Positions 1-5,845 of a stretch of DNA of 64,000 nt are shown one piece after another. The notes under the pieces were generated by a model. It made no database searches, was not told the origin of the DNA, and saw nothing but the letters and a program-made list of their open reading frames with translations. Source of the stretch: an uncultured Dysgonomonas sp. (GTDB taxonomy: Bacteria > Bacteroidota > Bacteroidia > Bacteroidales > Dysgonomonadaceae); NCBI GenBank assembly GCA_937995835.1, contig CALKIV010000081.1:1-64000 (forward strand), written 5' to 3'. Both the position numbers and the translations under genes were made by a program. The first letter of the stretch is position 1, and each line of letters begins with the position of its first letter.

Positions 1-12
1 ATGTTTATAAAG

Positions 13-47
13 CAAATATCTGATATCTGTAGGGGAGTATAAAGGAC
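13..47 (-). promoter_or_regulatory. Repeated phage promoter, copy 1 (reads out of the window)
   Basis: On the minus strand GTCCTTTAT (39-47) is followed 18 bases later by GATATTTG (13-20) and then TTTATAAAC. The same arrangement occurs at 11257-11291 and 14978-15012. The TTTA inside the first box lies 19 bases before the second box, which matches the Bacteroidota -33/-7 spacing. It sits directly after a terminator. It would drive a gene to the left of position 1, so the phage late region should continue there. Confidence 0.6.
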
Positions 48-75
48 AAAAAAAGCCCCGCAGTGATGCGAGGCT
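48..75 (-). terminator. Intrinsic terminator of the leftmost small-gene operon
   Basis: The minus strand has a GC-rich stem, GCCTCGCA pairing with TGCGGGGC across a short loop (55-74), followed by seven T residues. It lies just downstream of the 38-residue gene at 99-215 and just upstream of the repeated promoter at 13-47. Confidence 0.85.
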
Positions 76-98
76 AACTATATGTATAGTCTATTATT

Positions 99-215
99 TT
101 AGAGTAATAGGCTCAAAAGTTCTTTCAATCGTCGATATGCTTGTTCTTTATCTTCCACAGATGAAGAAGAATTATACAGCACTTCTAGTAAACGTAAAGC
201 TTCTATTTTATCCAT
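99..215 (-). CDS. Small hypothetical phage protein, 38 aa
   Basis: This short reading frame starts ATG-GAT-AAA and begins only two bases after the stop of the upstream gene, so it is probably translationally coupled to it. The product is charged and probably helical, ending in a leucine-rich tail (RLKELLSLLL). It has no signal peptide and resembles no family I recognise. It is the third gene of a compact operon (645 to 99) that ends at the terminator at 48-75. Position in the operon and the tight spacing are the only support for it being real. Confidence 0.5.
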   Translation of the reverse strand: MDKIEALRLLEVLYNSSSSVEDKEQAYRRLKELLSLLL

Positions 216-217
216 AT

Positions 218-439
218 TTATTTCAATAAAGATACATCTAGGGGTTCAATAAGATGCCTTATCTTTCTTATGTCCCGCAAAGCATTTAATGTTTCGGCAG
301 GAGATATATTCTCATTTTCTACTGACATAATATAGTCTTCCAAGCTATACAATATCCCATACAAGCTATCAAAGTGTTCTTGTATATGTTGCAACCCTTC
401 AACTACTTTAGGTGCCATATTTACTGTCGTTGCACTCAT
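218..439 (-). CDS. Hypothetical phage protein, 73 aa
   Basis: The ATG overlaps the TGA of the preceding gene (ATGA), and a strong Shine-Dalgarno-like AAGGAGGTG lies just ahead. That is unusual in this window, where most starts have only A-rich leaders. The product is acidic and probably all-helical, with heptad-like leucines between residues 15 and 45. No signal peptide or membrane segment is visible. I do not recognise the family. Its place in an accessory operon driven by the repeated promoter at 853-883 suggests a lysogeny or accessory role, but function is unknown. Confidence 0.7.
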   Translation of the reverse strand: MSATTVNMAPKVVEGLQHIQEHFDSLYGILYSLEDYIMSVENENISPAETLNALRDIRKIRHLIEPLDVSLLK

Positions 440-645
440 CTCACACCTCCTTTCTCTACTATGACAGTAGCTCTTATACCATTGCCCTGGTAGATGGTGG
501 TGGTGGTAGTTTCCGATTCTGTTACTTGATACTGGATGGGGGTAGTCATTCGCATATTGCGAAAGATTCGGTTTGTTTGTTCCTGAGCATCACGAAGTCC
601 TAAATAACCAGACTTGCTCGGTTGAAGATCCTTTTTTGTTTTCAT
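436..645 (-). CDS. Hypothetical phage protein, 69 aa
   Basis: I place the start at the ATG ending at 643, giving MKTKKDLQPS. The open frame extends upstream only through a TTG at 714, and that extension would read through a 17-bp inverted repeat. The protein has a basic N-terminus and a threonine-rich stretch (SETTTTTIY) before a short beta-like C-terminus. The family is unrecognised. It is the first gene of the 645-99 operon and is preceded by a roughly 200-base untranslated leader that starts at the promoter at 853-883. The inverted repeat ends at the start codon, so translation could be controlled by RNA folding. Confidence 0.65.
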   Translation of the reverse strand: MKTKKDLQPSKSGYLGLRDAQEQTNRIFRNMRMTTPIQYQVTESETTTTTIYQGNGIRATVIVEKGGVR

Positions 646-724
646 ATTAGTACGTTTGATCGTTAGTGGCAAGTTTACTAAAAAAAAGAACGGCTGCCAA
701 TTCCCCGCGATCAAACGTACTAAT
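646..724 (-). repeat. 17-bp perfect inverted repeat in the leader
   Basis: Positions 646-662 and 708-724 are perfect inverted copies of a 17-base sequence separated by 45 bases. The intervening bases contain a smaller GGCA/TGCC stem and a run of T. On the transcribed (minus) strand the hairpin abuts the ATG at 645, so in RNA it would cover the ribosome-binding region. Upstream in the same leader are two more stems (GCAGT/ACTGC at 814-826 and ATAGGC/GCCTAT near 783-802). Confidence 0.75.
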
Positions 725-852
725 AAACGGCAAGCCGAAATTTAGTTTGGGAAAAGACAACCGTCTTTATATTGTAAAAGTATAGGCATAAAAAAAGCCT
801 ATTGAGAGAATAAGCAGTTAGACTGCCATTTATTTAGCACATTTGATCACTA

Positions 853-883
853 CAAATATGAGAATAGTTTTTGGATTGGCAAA
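853..883 (-). promoter_or_regulatory. Repeated accessory promoter, copy A1
   Basis: The minus strand has TTTG (880-883), a 19-base spacer, then CATATTTG (853-860). This is close to the Bacteroidota consensus TTTG-N19-TAnnTTTG. The first 17 bases (TTTGCCAATCCAAAAAC) are identical at 1558-1574 and 2893-2909. It drives the 645-99 operon after a leader of about 200 bases. Confidence 0.75.
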
Positions 884-931
884 TACTTTAGACAAAAAAA
901 TAATATTATCTTTGTTTAAAACGCTGATATT

Positions 932-1063
932 ATGCAAAAAAAAATAAAAGAACTAGAAAAAAGAACTGAGCAGTTAGAGAGAAAAGTGAAATCATTGGAA
1001 TCCTATTCTCTATATTGCGTTTTGATGATTCTCTTACTTATGCTATTTGCAGTCTTAGGATAA
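932..1063 (+). CDS. Small coiled-coil membrane peptide, 43 aa
   Basis: This plus-strand frame begins MQKKIKELEKRTEQLERKVK, an ideal short coiled coil. It ends in a strongly hydrophobic segment (about residues 28-42, CVLMILLLMLFAVLG) that should span a membrane. A TATCTTTG element lies about 20 bases upstream, but no convincing -33 box was found. The gene is convergent with the winged-helix membrane protein at 1055-1423 and overlaps its stop by nine bases. Size and layout recall small membrane toxins or phage membrane peptides, but homology cannot be judged here. Confidence 0.45.
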   Translation: MQKKIKELEKRTEQLERKVKSLESYSLYCVLMILLLMLFAVLG

Positions 1064-1423
1064 ACAATATTTCAATACAAATTCCCAAAGAGCAATAATC
1101 CCTCCTAATATTGTAGCTATAGCGGCTCCAAGTTTAATATACTTCAACACTTTGCCTTTTCTTCCCTCTAGATCACTAGACTTCAAATACTTCAAATAGC
1201 CTCCATTATTCAAAACGTCTAATCCTTTGCGAGTTATCACATACGTTGCAGGATGTATTTCTTCTATCAGGTCATCGGCTACCATGTCGTCTAGCAACAA
1301 ATAAGCATCATGGTATGACAGATTATATTTTTGCTGCAAAACTTGTGATAGTTCAAACTGAGCTTTAGGATTCTTTTCTTTCCACATCTCTAATATTTTG
1401 GATGTGATTTTGTCTTTACTCAT
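1055..1423 (-). CDS. Winged-helix-like protein with C-terminal membrane helix, 122 aa
   Basis: Residues 1-75 look like a winged-helix DNA-binding fold, with helices, a turn around LSYHDAYLLLDDMV and a wing-like ATYVITRKGLDVL. Residues 95-120 (KLGAAIATILGGIIALWEFVL) form a membrane helix. A membrane-tethered HTH protein could act as a sensor, a regulator, or an effector whose wHTH binds protein. The gene has its own promoter (1544-1574) and a structured leader (1437-1516). It sits between the ATPase/STAS pair and the 645-99 operon. Function is unknown. Confidence 0.7.
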   Translation of the reverse strand: MSKDKITSKILEMWKEKNPKAQFELSQVLQQKYNLSYHDAYLLLDDMVADDLIEEIHPATYVITRKGLDVLNNGGYLKYLKSSDLEGRKGKVLKYIKLGAAIATILGGIIALWEFVLKYCLS

Positions 1424-1436
1424 AGTATAAAAAAAG

Positions 1437-1516
1437 ACAAACCTCTCAGAAGTGCGCCCACTGGAGTAATTAATCCAGAACTTGGTTCTACAAGTTACAC
1501 TTCTGAGAGGTTTGTT
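1437..1516 (-). ncRNA. Cloverleaf-like structured leader or small RNA
   Basis: An 18-bp perfect outer stem (1437-1454 with 1498-1515) encloses two smaller hairpins: CTGGA/TCCAG at 1460-1477 and ACTTG/CAAGT at 1479-1494. On the minus strand the structure is followed at once by a T-rich run and then the ATG at 1423. It could be a free RNA of about 110 bases ending in an intrinsic terminator, or an attenuator controlling the winged-helix gene. The structure is seen in the sequence. Its role is inferred. Confidence 0.6.
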
Positions 1517-1543
1517 ATATCATTGAATTACTTGGGGGCAATA

Positions 1544-1574
1544 CAAAGATCGATCTTGTTTTTGGATTGGCAAA
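1544..1574 (-). promoter_or_regulatory. Repeated accessory promoter, copy A2
   Basis: TTTG (1571-1574), a 19-base spacer and GATCTTTG (1544-1551) lie on the minus strand. It shares the 17-base TTTGCCAATCCAAAAAC block with copies A1 and A3. Transcription would begin near 1537, directly at the structured element at 1437-1516. Confidence 0.75.
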
Positions 1575-1605
1575 GAAAAAGCGAGAAATATTAGTTTCTC
1601 GCTTT
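1575..1605 (-). terminator. Terminator after the ATPase/STAS pair
   Basis: GCGAGAAA (1581-1588) pairs with TTTCTCGC (1595-1602) around a six-base loop. On the minus strand the stem is followed by TTTTT that runs straight into promoter A2, so the terminator and the next promoter are fused. Confidence 0.8.
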
Positions 1606-1613
1606 AGGCTTTA

Positions 1614-1946
1614 TCATTGATCTTGCTCCTTTTTTTCTTCTAACATAGTCATATAATCATCAAAATATTTCTTTATCCTATCTATTTGATTTTGTTTGAC
1701 GTGTGAAAAGATAAACACTCCCTTGGCTGTTTCAAGCCCATACAAATCTATTAGATTACCAAATGAGGTATTCATAAACAGTGTAGGCATAGACCCGATA
1801 TCTCTCATGTCCATATGAACTTTACTGCCCTCTAATATAGCTTTACTAGCTATATTAAATAATTCTGTACCTCCTTCAGGATATGACCTGTCTTTAAATA
1901 TATCTTTCAACGAAACATCAATTATATCCATAGTCATTTCTTTCAT
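1614..1946 (-). CDS. STAS-like (DUF4325-type) protein, 110 aa
   Basis: The sequence pattern matches the small STAS-like DUF4325 family often found beside or fused to GHKL ATPases: YPEGGTELFNIASKAILEG, then a beta-strand HMDMRDIGSMP, then FMNTSFGNLIDLYG. STAS domains are protein-binding switches, as in SpoIIAA. The ATG overlaps the stop of the ATPase gene by four bases, so the two are cotranscribed and coupled. This suggests a partner-switch pair of ATPase and STAS protein. What it controls is not visible. The C-terminal tail is charged (EEKKEQDQ). Confidence 0.7.
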   Translation of the reverse strand: MKEMTMDIIDVSLKDIFKDRSYPEGGTELFNIASKAILEGSKVHMDMRDIGSMPTLFMNTSFGNLIDLYGLETAKGVFIFSHVKQNQIDRIKKYFDDYMTMLEEKKEQDQ

Positions 1947-2833
1947 AATGTAACATCTCCTTCTATTATACCTTCATCTACTTCAAAACTATTGACACAA
2001 ATATCAAAGTAAATCAAAGTTCCATTAAACTCAAAATCTATAGGCTTAGATGTAATAGTTGTTCTGTCTTCCAAACAATACAAAAAAGCATTATTACTTA
2101 CTATTCTTAGACTACCTATACCTTCCACCAACGAAATAATATCGTTGAGACCAAAGCCTTTGTTGTGTTTTTGAGACTGAGCAGTCACTCCTATCTTAAG
2201 TGAATCCAACAATGCCTCAGAATCATCTTTGTATATCTTCCCTGCTTTTTTCAAGGTGCATGGTATTCCCAAACCAAAGTCACAAGCAGCCATATGAATT
2301 CGTCTTTCAACATCATCATAATACAGATGAGAAAAAGCTAATCCGTTGGACTGAGAGTGATCTGCAATATTGGAATATAATTCATTCATTGCATTTTTGA
2401 TCGCTGATAAATCATAACCTTGAAAAAAATTTCGATTGAGATATTCTGTAGTGCTATGACTATACATAAAAGTCTCGCTATCTACAATTTTCCAAATATT
2501 GAAAATCTCGGGAGTACTAGAGTCTATATGATCAGCACCATCCATTTCAAAATACTGTCCGAAATTAAGTTCGTCTACAACAAATCTAAAGAGTTCTGTA
2601 TCTTCTATCTTTATATTTCCATAATATTTATTTCTTTTCAAGCATTCTAGAAAGCATGCAAGTAAAACAATATGCATGGGTGAAAAGTTTGCTTTAGTTA
2701 TCGCTTTAGATAAAATTATTTCAGCCTCATGGTCTCCAGATGTACTACGTGTCATTATACGTCTGGAAAGTGTATTTATACTTTTAATCCAGTATTTTTT
2801 TTTATGATTCCCAAAGATAAACTTTTCTGCCAT
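1943..2833 (-). CDS. GHKL-type ATP-binding protein, 296 aa
   Basis: The C-terminal half carries the Bergerat-fold boxes of histidine-kinase-like ATPases: N-box NAMNELYSNIADHS (about 148-160), G1 DFGLGIP (186-192) and G2 NKGFGLNDI (225-233). No phospho-acceptor histidine domain or membrane segment is evident, so it is not a classic sensor kinase. The N-terminal 140 residues look helical and do not match a domain I know. With the downstream STAS-like protein it resembles an anti-sigma-like or partner-switch module. It has its own promoter (2879-2909) and terminator, like an accessory cassette in a prophage. Roles in phage defence or lysogen regulation are possible but unproven. Confidence 0.75.
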   Translation of the reverse strand: MAEKFIFGNHKKKYWIKSINTLSRRIMTRSTSGDHEAEIILSKAITKANFSPMHIVLLACFLECLKRNKYYGNIKIEDTELFRFVVDELNFGQYFEMDGADHIDSSTPEIFNIWKIVDSETFMYSHSTTEYLNRNFFQGYDLSAIKNAMNELYSNIADHSQSNGLAFSHLYYDDVERRIHMAACDFGLGIPCTLKKAGKIYKDDSEALLDSLKIGVTAQSQKHNKGFGLNDIISLVEGIGSLRIVSNNAFLYCLEDRTTITSKPIDFEFNGTLIYFDICVNSFEVDEGIIEGDVTL

Positions 2834-2878
2834 ATAATAAGTTATTTAATTGAATTGTCATCAGTGATTTTGCTAAAA

Positions 2879-2909
2879 TAAATATGGGGATAGTTTTTGG
2901 ATTGGCAAA
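2879..2909 (-). promoter_or_regulatory. Repeated accessory promoter, copy A3
   Basis: TTTG (2906-2909), a 19-base spacer and CATATTTA (2879-2886) lie on the minus strand. It shares TTTGCCAATCCAAAAACTAT with copy A1. It would give a leader of about 40 bases before the ATPase gene at 2833. Confidence 0.7.
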
Positions 2910-3032
2910 AGGAGTTAGTCGAAAAACAATATAAAGTCTTTTGCTTTATATGCATATTCTGTTCCTCTATCTGTTTTAGATGGAAAGTGAAAATACAATA
3001 ACTTATTCTCTAGGTTATAAATAACACTTTTC

Positions 3033-3545
3033 TCATTTGTTTTTATAATTTGGATTAGTAATCTGAAACCAATTTTCTTTACCAATATACTCATCGTCCA
3101 CATATATCATTTTATATTCTACCAATCGCAGTCCTTTTTCTTTAGCCGGACCCGATAGTGCCTCAAAAGTATTTGGGTCGAATGTGGAATTACAATGTCT
3201 ACAAGTAAATATATTGCCTGTTAATATAATTCCTCCAAGCTTTTCGCCCCAATCATAAGGGCAATCAGAATCAAAAGCTCTATAGTAGTTGTTCTGTTTA
3301 TAACAAGCTATAATCGCAGGTATTTCATGCATAGGTATTTGATGAATATAAGTAGGATTACCATGATTTTTTTTTAAAAACATAAAATCACTTTCGGATA
3401 TCGCGATTTTTACTTCTTTTTGTACTAAACCTTGATCAGGGTAAAAAATTTGAGGATAGGGATAGTTAGATATTTTTTGCTGATCATCCGATGAACAGGA
3501 AACAAGCAAGAAAGCCAATCCTAAGGCAATAATAATTTTCTTCAT
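3033..3545 (-). CDS. Rieske-like lipoprotein, 170 aa
   Basis: A lipoprotein signal is clear: a KKIIIALGLAFLL core, then the lipobox LVSC with Cys17. The rest resembles the Rieske-like lipoproteins of Bacteroidota: DSDCPYDWG (Cys95), FTCRHCNSTFD (Cys115, Cys118) and a SGPAKEKGLRLVEY loop. True Rieske proteins ligate 2Fe-2S with CxH and CxxH. Here the histidine positions are Asp and Cys, so a standard cluster is doubtful. The gene follows the tail operon and would be exported to the envelope of the lysogen, suggesting a lysogenic-conversion or superinfection role. That is inference. Confidence 0.75.
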   Translation of the reverse strand: MKKIIIALGLAFLLVSCSSDDQQKISNYPYPQIFYPDQGLVQKEVKIAISESDFMFLKKNHGNPTYIHQIPMHEIPAIIACYKQNNYYRAFDSDCPYDWGEKLGGIILTGNIFTCRHCNSTFDPNTFEALSGPAKEKGLRLVEYKMIYVDDEYIGKENWFQITNPNYKNK

Positions 3546-3593
3546 ATGCTGTTGTTAATAATTGTGAAAGACGAAGGTACTATTTTTCACGAC

Positions 3594-5840
3594 TTATTTA
3601 AGTTCTATTGGGATAAAAAAACCATTATACTCAAATCCACCACCAATTAACGCGCTTTCAGGTGTCCAACCCTGATCTAGTTTTTGCTCATAATGCAATA
3701 ATACAAGTCCCTTTACTTGATGCTTAGTAAATCCTATTTTGGTTTGAGCCTGAAACTGTTCGTCAGTAGGAGGGAGAAACCATAGACCGAAATCGGATGG
3801 AGGATTTGGGTCATCTTTTTCTTCAAATGATACTTTCTTAAATCTATAATCATTCTCATTCAGCCAAGGTAGATCGTTTTCAGGGAAATATCCGGGGGCA
3901 CCATAAATTGCATCGTAATATTCCACTCCATTTATAATACTCTGTTCCTTATCATTATCAATTTGCCATTTGTATTTTATTGGTTCCGGTATGGGGATCA
4001 ACTGTTCAATATCGAGGTTGTTAGGAGTATACAGATGCAACGATCTAGCTTCTACTGTAGCGCTTATTCTTTCTTTTTCTAGTCCTAGTGCATAATTTAC
4101 TTTATCTAGTAAGACTGGAGCATTTGTCACAATCATTTTTTGGCTATAGTCTATATCAGACAGTTCGAAAGGAAGATAATTAATGTCAAACTTAACTATT
4201 CTATTCGAATGTCTAAGGAAAGCGTCATACGCTTTGTGGAATTGATTGAATGCTCCATGTTCGCCAACAAAAGTAAGGGCATAAATAAACTCGTTACCAT
4301 CTATGTCTTTTTGAAGTTTAGAAGAGTGCCCTGAACCCTCGTAAGGAAAGATAGAGCCATAATTAAATAACCAATATGAGATATTACCATTTTCATCGGA
4401 GTTATAATATCTTCCCATATCGTAGATGAAGGCTAATTTATTCTCTCCACTCAGCACATCCACCGAGCTGATAATTTCGGTTTGTCCTTCTTCATTTTGT
4501 TTACTAATAACAATATCGGAGTATACCAACCGTTGAGCTACAGCATAATATGGAATGTGTGATTCTTCTTTCATCATGGTTATGCATTCATCTACACTGG
4601 TTATTTCTTCGGTTTCGTACCCTTCATCCTTCTTGTTCCAGTCAAAATGAATAGATGATATTCTTTTTTCTAGTGCTCTGATAGGTTTATGATAAAACAA
4701 GCCAGTTTTGATAAAATAATGTATGCCATTTTGCATAGGACTGTTACCCGAATAGGCTGTACTTACTGTATTGTTATATTTTTTAAGAAACTCTTCAAAG
4801 GTATCCGTTTCAGTCTCACTTTTATCCAAATTTCTGCCGGCAGACAATTTGATTTGTTTAGGTATCGATAGGTCAATATCCAAAAGCGAACTAGGAGTCA
4901 TTTTCAAAGATCTATCAGACGAAAATATATCCTTCAATAGTCTAAGACTCACCTCATTTTTATTGCCGTCGAAAAAGACCTTTAACCCAAAACGACAATA
5001 GAGGCTATTAAGAAACTGCATAACTGAAACATTAGGCATCAAGAGAGAGTAGTCTATTTCGTTCCAAACAATTGCGTCAGATACATTATTGAGTACGCAT
5101 AGCCTTTTTAATTGAAAATGCTCTTTAAACGGGTTGCTATTTACTGTATAGCCAAAATGTTCAAAAATCAGCTCCAGTATTTTCCAAACACGTACAAAAG
5201 GAGTTATTCCATAACCTTTGGGAGTAGATATCGTTACCTGTTCATTGTTTACAGCTATGTCAATTTTATTTACAATCTTAAGCATGCCATCTTTATCAGG
5301 TTCGTTAAGGTAAGGGATCCAAGTAAACTCTTCAGACTTACCTCTTATACCCATATTATACTTTTCTTCCTTCAGTCCAACGCATACAACAGTCAACTCC
5401 TCATTTCCTGCATCTTCCTTAAATAGCTTATTCATATATGCAATGATGTTATCAAAGTCTGAAAAATGGCGAATAGGCATCTTTAAATTAGGAAGAGATA
5501 GATCTTCCATTTTTTGAAACATAATACCTTCATTATATGCAATGGTGACGGAAAAGGAAGAAGATCGGTTATACCCAGCAGACAAAAAAAGAACACCCTC
5601 GCGGGAGTATGATCCATAGGAAACGATGACTGGTATTTCGCTCTTAGGTTTCGTTTCTATATCTAGCCTATGAGCATATCCAAATAAGCGACTGTTGTTA
5701 TCGCTCTTAGGTAAATCTGCTGAAACGGTTTTACTACCTAGAGTATTGAAGATGGGAGAGGTGTTATTTTCCTCCAATGCGAAAGGAGAAGGGATATCAA
5801 AAACTTCTCCAGTGTCTTTTATTCTTATTATTATGCTCAT
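3594..5840 (-). CDS. Large phage tail protein (tail tip/baseplate-like), 748 aa
   Basis: This gene lies six bases after the tape-measure gene, where distal tail or tail-tip proteins of siphophages are encoded. Its opening IIIRIKDTGEVFDIPSPFALEENNTSPIF followed by a mixed beta composition fits a structural tail protein. There is no signal peptide, no collagen-like or coiled-coil fibre repeat and no recognised catalytic motif. The last 100 residues (LWFLPPTDEQF and IGFTKHQVKGLV) look like a host-facing or assembly domain. The specific family is not recognised. Assignment rests on position, size and composition. Confidence 0.65.
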   Translation of the reverse strand: MSIIIRIKDTGEVFDIPSPFALEENNTSPIFNTLGSKTVSADLPKSDNNSRLFGYAHRLDIETKPKSEIPVIVSYGSYSREGVLFLSAGYNRSSSFSVTIAYNEGIMFQKMEDLSLPNLKMPIRHFSDFDNIIAYMNKLFKEDAGNEELTVVCVGLKEEKYNMGIRGKSEEFTWIPYLNEPDKDGMLKIVNKIDIAVNNEQVTISTPKGYGITPFVRVWKILELIFEHFGYTVNSNPFKEHFQLKRLCVLNNVSDAIVWNEIDYSLLMPNVSVMQFLNSLYCRFGLKVFFDGNKNEVSLRLLKDIFSSDRSLKMTPSSLLDIDLSIPKQIKLSAGRNLDKSETETDTFEEFLKKYNNTVSTAYSGNSPMQNGIHYFIKTGLFYHKPIRALEKRISSIHFDWNKKDEGYETEEITSVDECITMMKEESHIPYYAVAQRLVYSDIVISKQNEEGQTEIISSVDVLSGENKLAFIYDMGRYYNSDENGNISYWLFNYGSIFPYEGSGHSSKLQKDIDGNEFIYALTFVGEHGAFNQFHKAYDAFLRHSNRIVKFDINYLPFELSDIDYSQKMIVTNAPVLLDKVNYALGLEKERISATVEARSLHLYTPNNLDIEQLIPIPEPIKYKWQIDNDKEQSIINGVEYYDAIYGAPGYFPENDLPWLNENDYRFKKVSFEEKDDPNPPSDFGLWFLPPTDEQFQAQTKIGFTKHQVKGLVLLHYEQKLDQGWTPESALIGGGFEYNGFFIPIELK

Positions 5841-5845
5841 TTTCT

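Noticed and set aside
646..714. TTG start at 714 extending the 69-aa gene
   Set aside because: It reads through a perfect inverted repeat and has no A-rich leader or Shine-Dalgarno site, while the inner ATG fits better.
646..1516. Inverted repeats as invertible (phase-variable) promoters
   Set aside because: The enclosed 43-45 bases contain no promoter boxes in either orientation and no recombinase gene is nearby, so RNA structure is the simpler reading.
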